Origin: Legionellales bacterium UBA4759
GTDB lineage: Bacteria; Pseudomonadota; Gammaproteobacteria; Legionellales; Legionellaceae
Direction: 5' to 3'
NCBI GenBank assembly: GCA_002403515.1
Contig: DHHZ01000120.1
Span: 1 to 6,309 of the forward strand
Length of the DNA: 6,309 nucleotides
Shown here: piece after piece, positions 6,037-6,309 of the stretch
Numbering within the stretch: the first letter of the stretch is position 1
Layout of the letters: every line of letters begins with the position of its first letter
Notes under the pieces: model-generated
Database searches by the model: none
Seen by the model: the letters and a program-made list of their open reading frames with translations, nothing else
What the model was told of the DNA's origin: nothing
Position numbers and translations under genes: made by a program

Positions 6037-6069
6037 TATAGAGAATTAGTTATTGGCTAATTCTCTATA
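6037..6069. terminator. 13-bp perfect hairpin between convergent genes (possible bidirectional terminator)
   Basis: tatagagaattag (6037-6049) and ctaattctctata (6057-6069) pair perfectly over 13 bp around a 7-nt loop. The hairpin lies between the plus-strand operon and the convergent minus-strand cysteine-rich peptide gene, where a shared terminator is expected. Neither side has a strong T tract, so it may terminate weakly, protect 3' ends or bind a protein. Confidence 0.45.
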
Positions 6070-6126
6070 CTTGGGTTTAAGATAAAAACTCAGTGAAGTA
6101 TCTATTGAGAACGTTGGAGGGTGTAA

Positions 6127-6276
6127 TTAGGGATTACAGTTGCATAAACCCAAAAAACATTGCCCATCGCTACCGCACTCAGAACTCTTCGTACATGTGA
6201 CTGGACAATCAGAAAAGGATAAGTGAGAAATCGATATCAAAGAGCAAAAAACGAATAGTTTAAAAAAAGTGTTCAT
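6127..6276 (-). CDS. Secreted cysteine-rich mini-protein (knottin-like spacing)
   Basis: This is a complete 49-codon ORF on the minus strand, ATG at 6276 to TAA at 6129. The first 22 residues form a textbook Sec signal peptide: Lys6 in the n-region, a hydrophobic core LFVFCSLISI, and a signal peptidase I site S-F-S before Asp23. There is no proper lipobox. The predicted mature peptide of 27 residues (Asp23-Pro49) has six cysteines at 24, 28, 34, 40, 45 and 47, spaced C-x3-C-x5-C-x5-C-x4-C-x-C, enough for three disulfides. The C-x4-C-x-C ending recalls plant nodule cysteine-rich peptides and the general density recalls knottin inhibitors or toxins, but this is similarity of spacing only. A weak GAG (6285-6287) sits 8 nt before the ATG. 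It is convergent with the YopJ-like operon. A function cannot be assigned; an extracellular or periplasmic disulfide-stabilised peptide is the inference. Confidence 0.65.
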   Translation of the reverse strand: MNTFFKLFVFCSLISISHLSFSDCPVTCTKSSECGSDGQCFLGLCNCNP

Positions 6277-6309
6277 TTTATTTTCTCGGTAATCCCCCCA
6301 TTTTTAATT

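Noticed and set aside
1..6309. CRISPR array, tRNA, riboswitch or transposase gene
   Set aside because: No regularly spaced repeats, cloverleaf-like sequence, conserved aptamer core or transposase motif could be seen on either strand.

Overview
The window is AT-rich accessory DNA from a bacterium. A CE-clan, YopJ-like enzyme encoded next to polytopic membrane proteins suggests a host-associated Gram-negative, perhaps a Legionella/Coxiella-type gammaproteobacterium. That placement is an inference from gene content and composition, because no rRNA, tRNA or housekeeping gene is present to confirm it.

Left part (1-1790). A membrane-protein gene enters from the left edge and stops at 428. Its last ~28 codons lie in a GC-richer island (about 45% over 351-510, against about 22% over 511-660, counted by hand). 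After a gene-free AT-rich stretch containing a nested palindrome (690-741), the minus strand carries a type II toxin-antitoxin locus of the HI1419/HI1420 type. The antitoxin (771-1088) is intact. The upstream RelE/ParE-like toxin (1081-1421) is a pseudogene, with an amber codon where the family has the Tyr of its GYRVY motif and no usable in-frame start. A promoter-like sequence with an inverted repeat lies in front of it. A small coiled-coil-like ORF of unknown function (1486-1752, minus) lies upstream on the same strand.

Central part (1850-6001). A good extended -10 promoter (1853-1881), with a 12-bp palindrome just downstream, precedes a tightly packed plus-strand operon of three genes. 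The first encodes a 634-residue protein with a helical N-terminal half and a C-terminal YopJ/CE-clan catalytic domain (His420, Asp440, Gln474, Cys480). The second encodes a 61-residue single-span membrane protein and overlaps the first by ATGA. The third encodes a 664-residue polytopic membrane protein with a His-rich loop and overlaps the second by 16 nt. The overlaps imply coupled translation. A plausible reading is an effector-like enzyme made together with two membrane partners or co-effectors.

Right edge (5980-6309). Two hairpins lie between the operon and a convergent minus-strand gene of only 49 codons (6127-6276). It encodes a Sec signal peptide followed by a 27-residue mature peptide with six cysteines spaced C-x3-C-x5-C-x5-C-x4-C-x-C. 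The spacing recalls knottins and plant-type secreted cysteine-rich peptides. This peptide and the YopJ-like operon are the most interesting content of the window.
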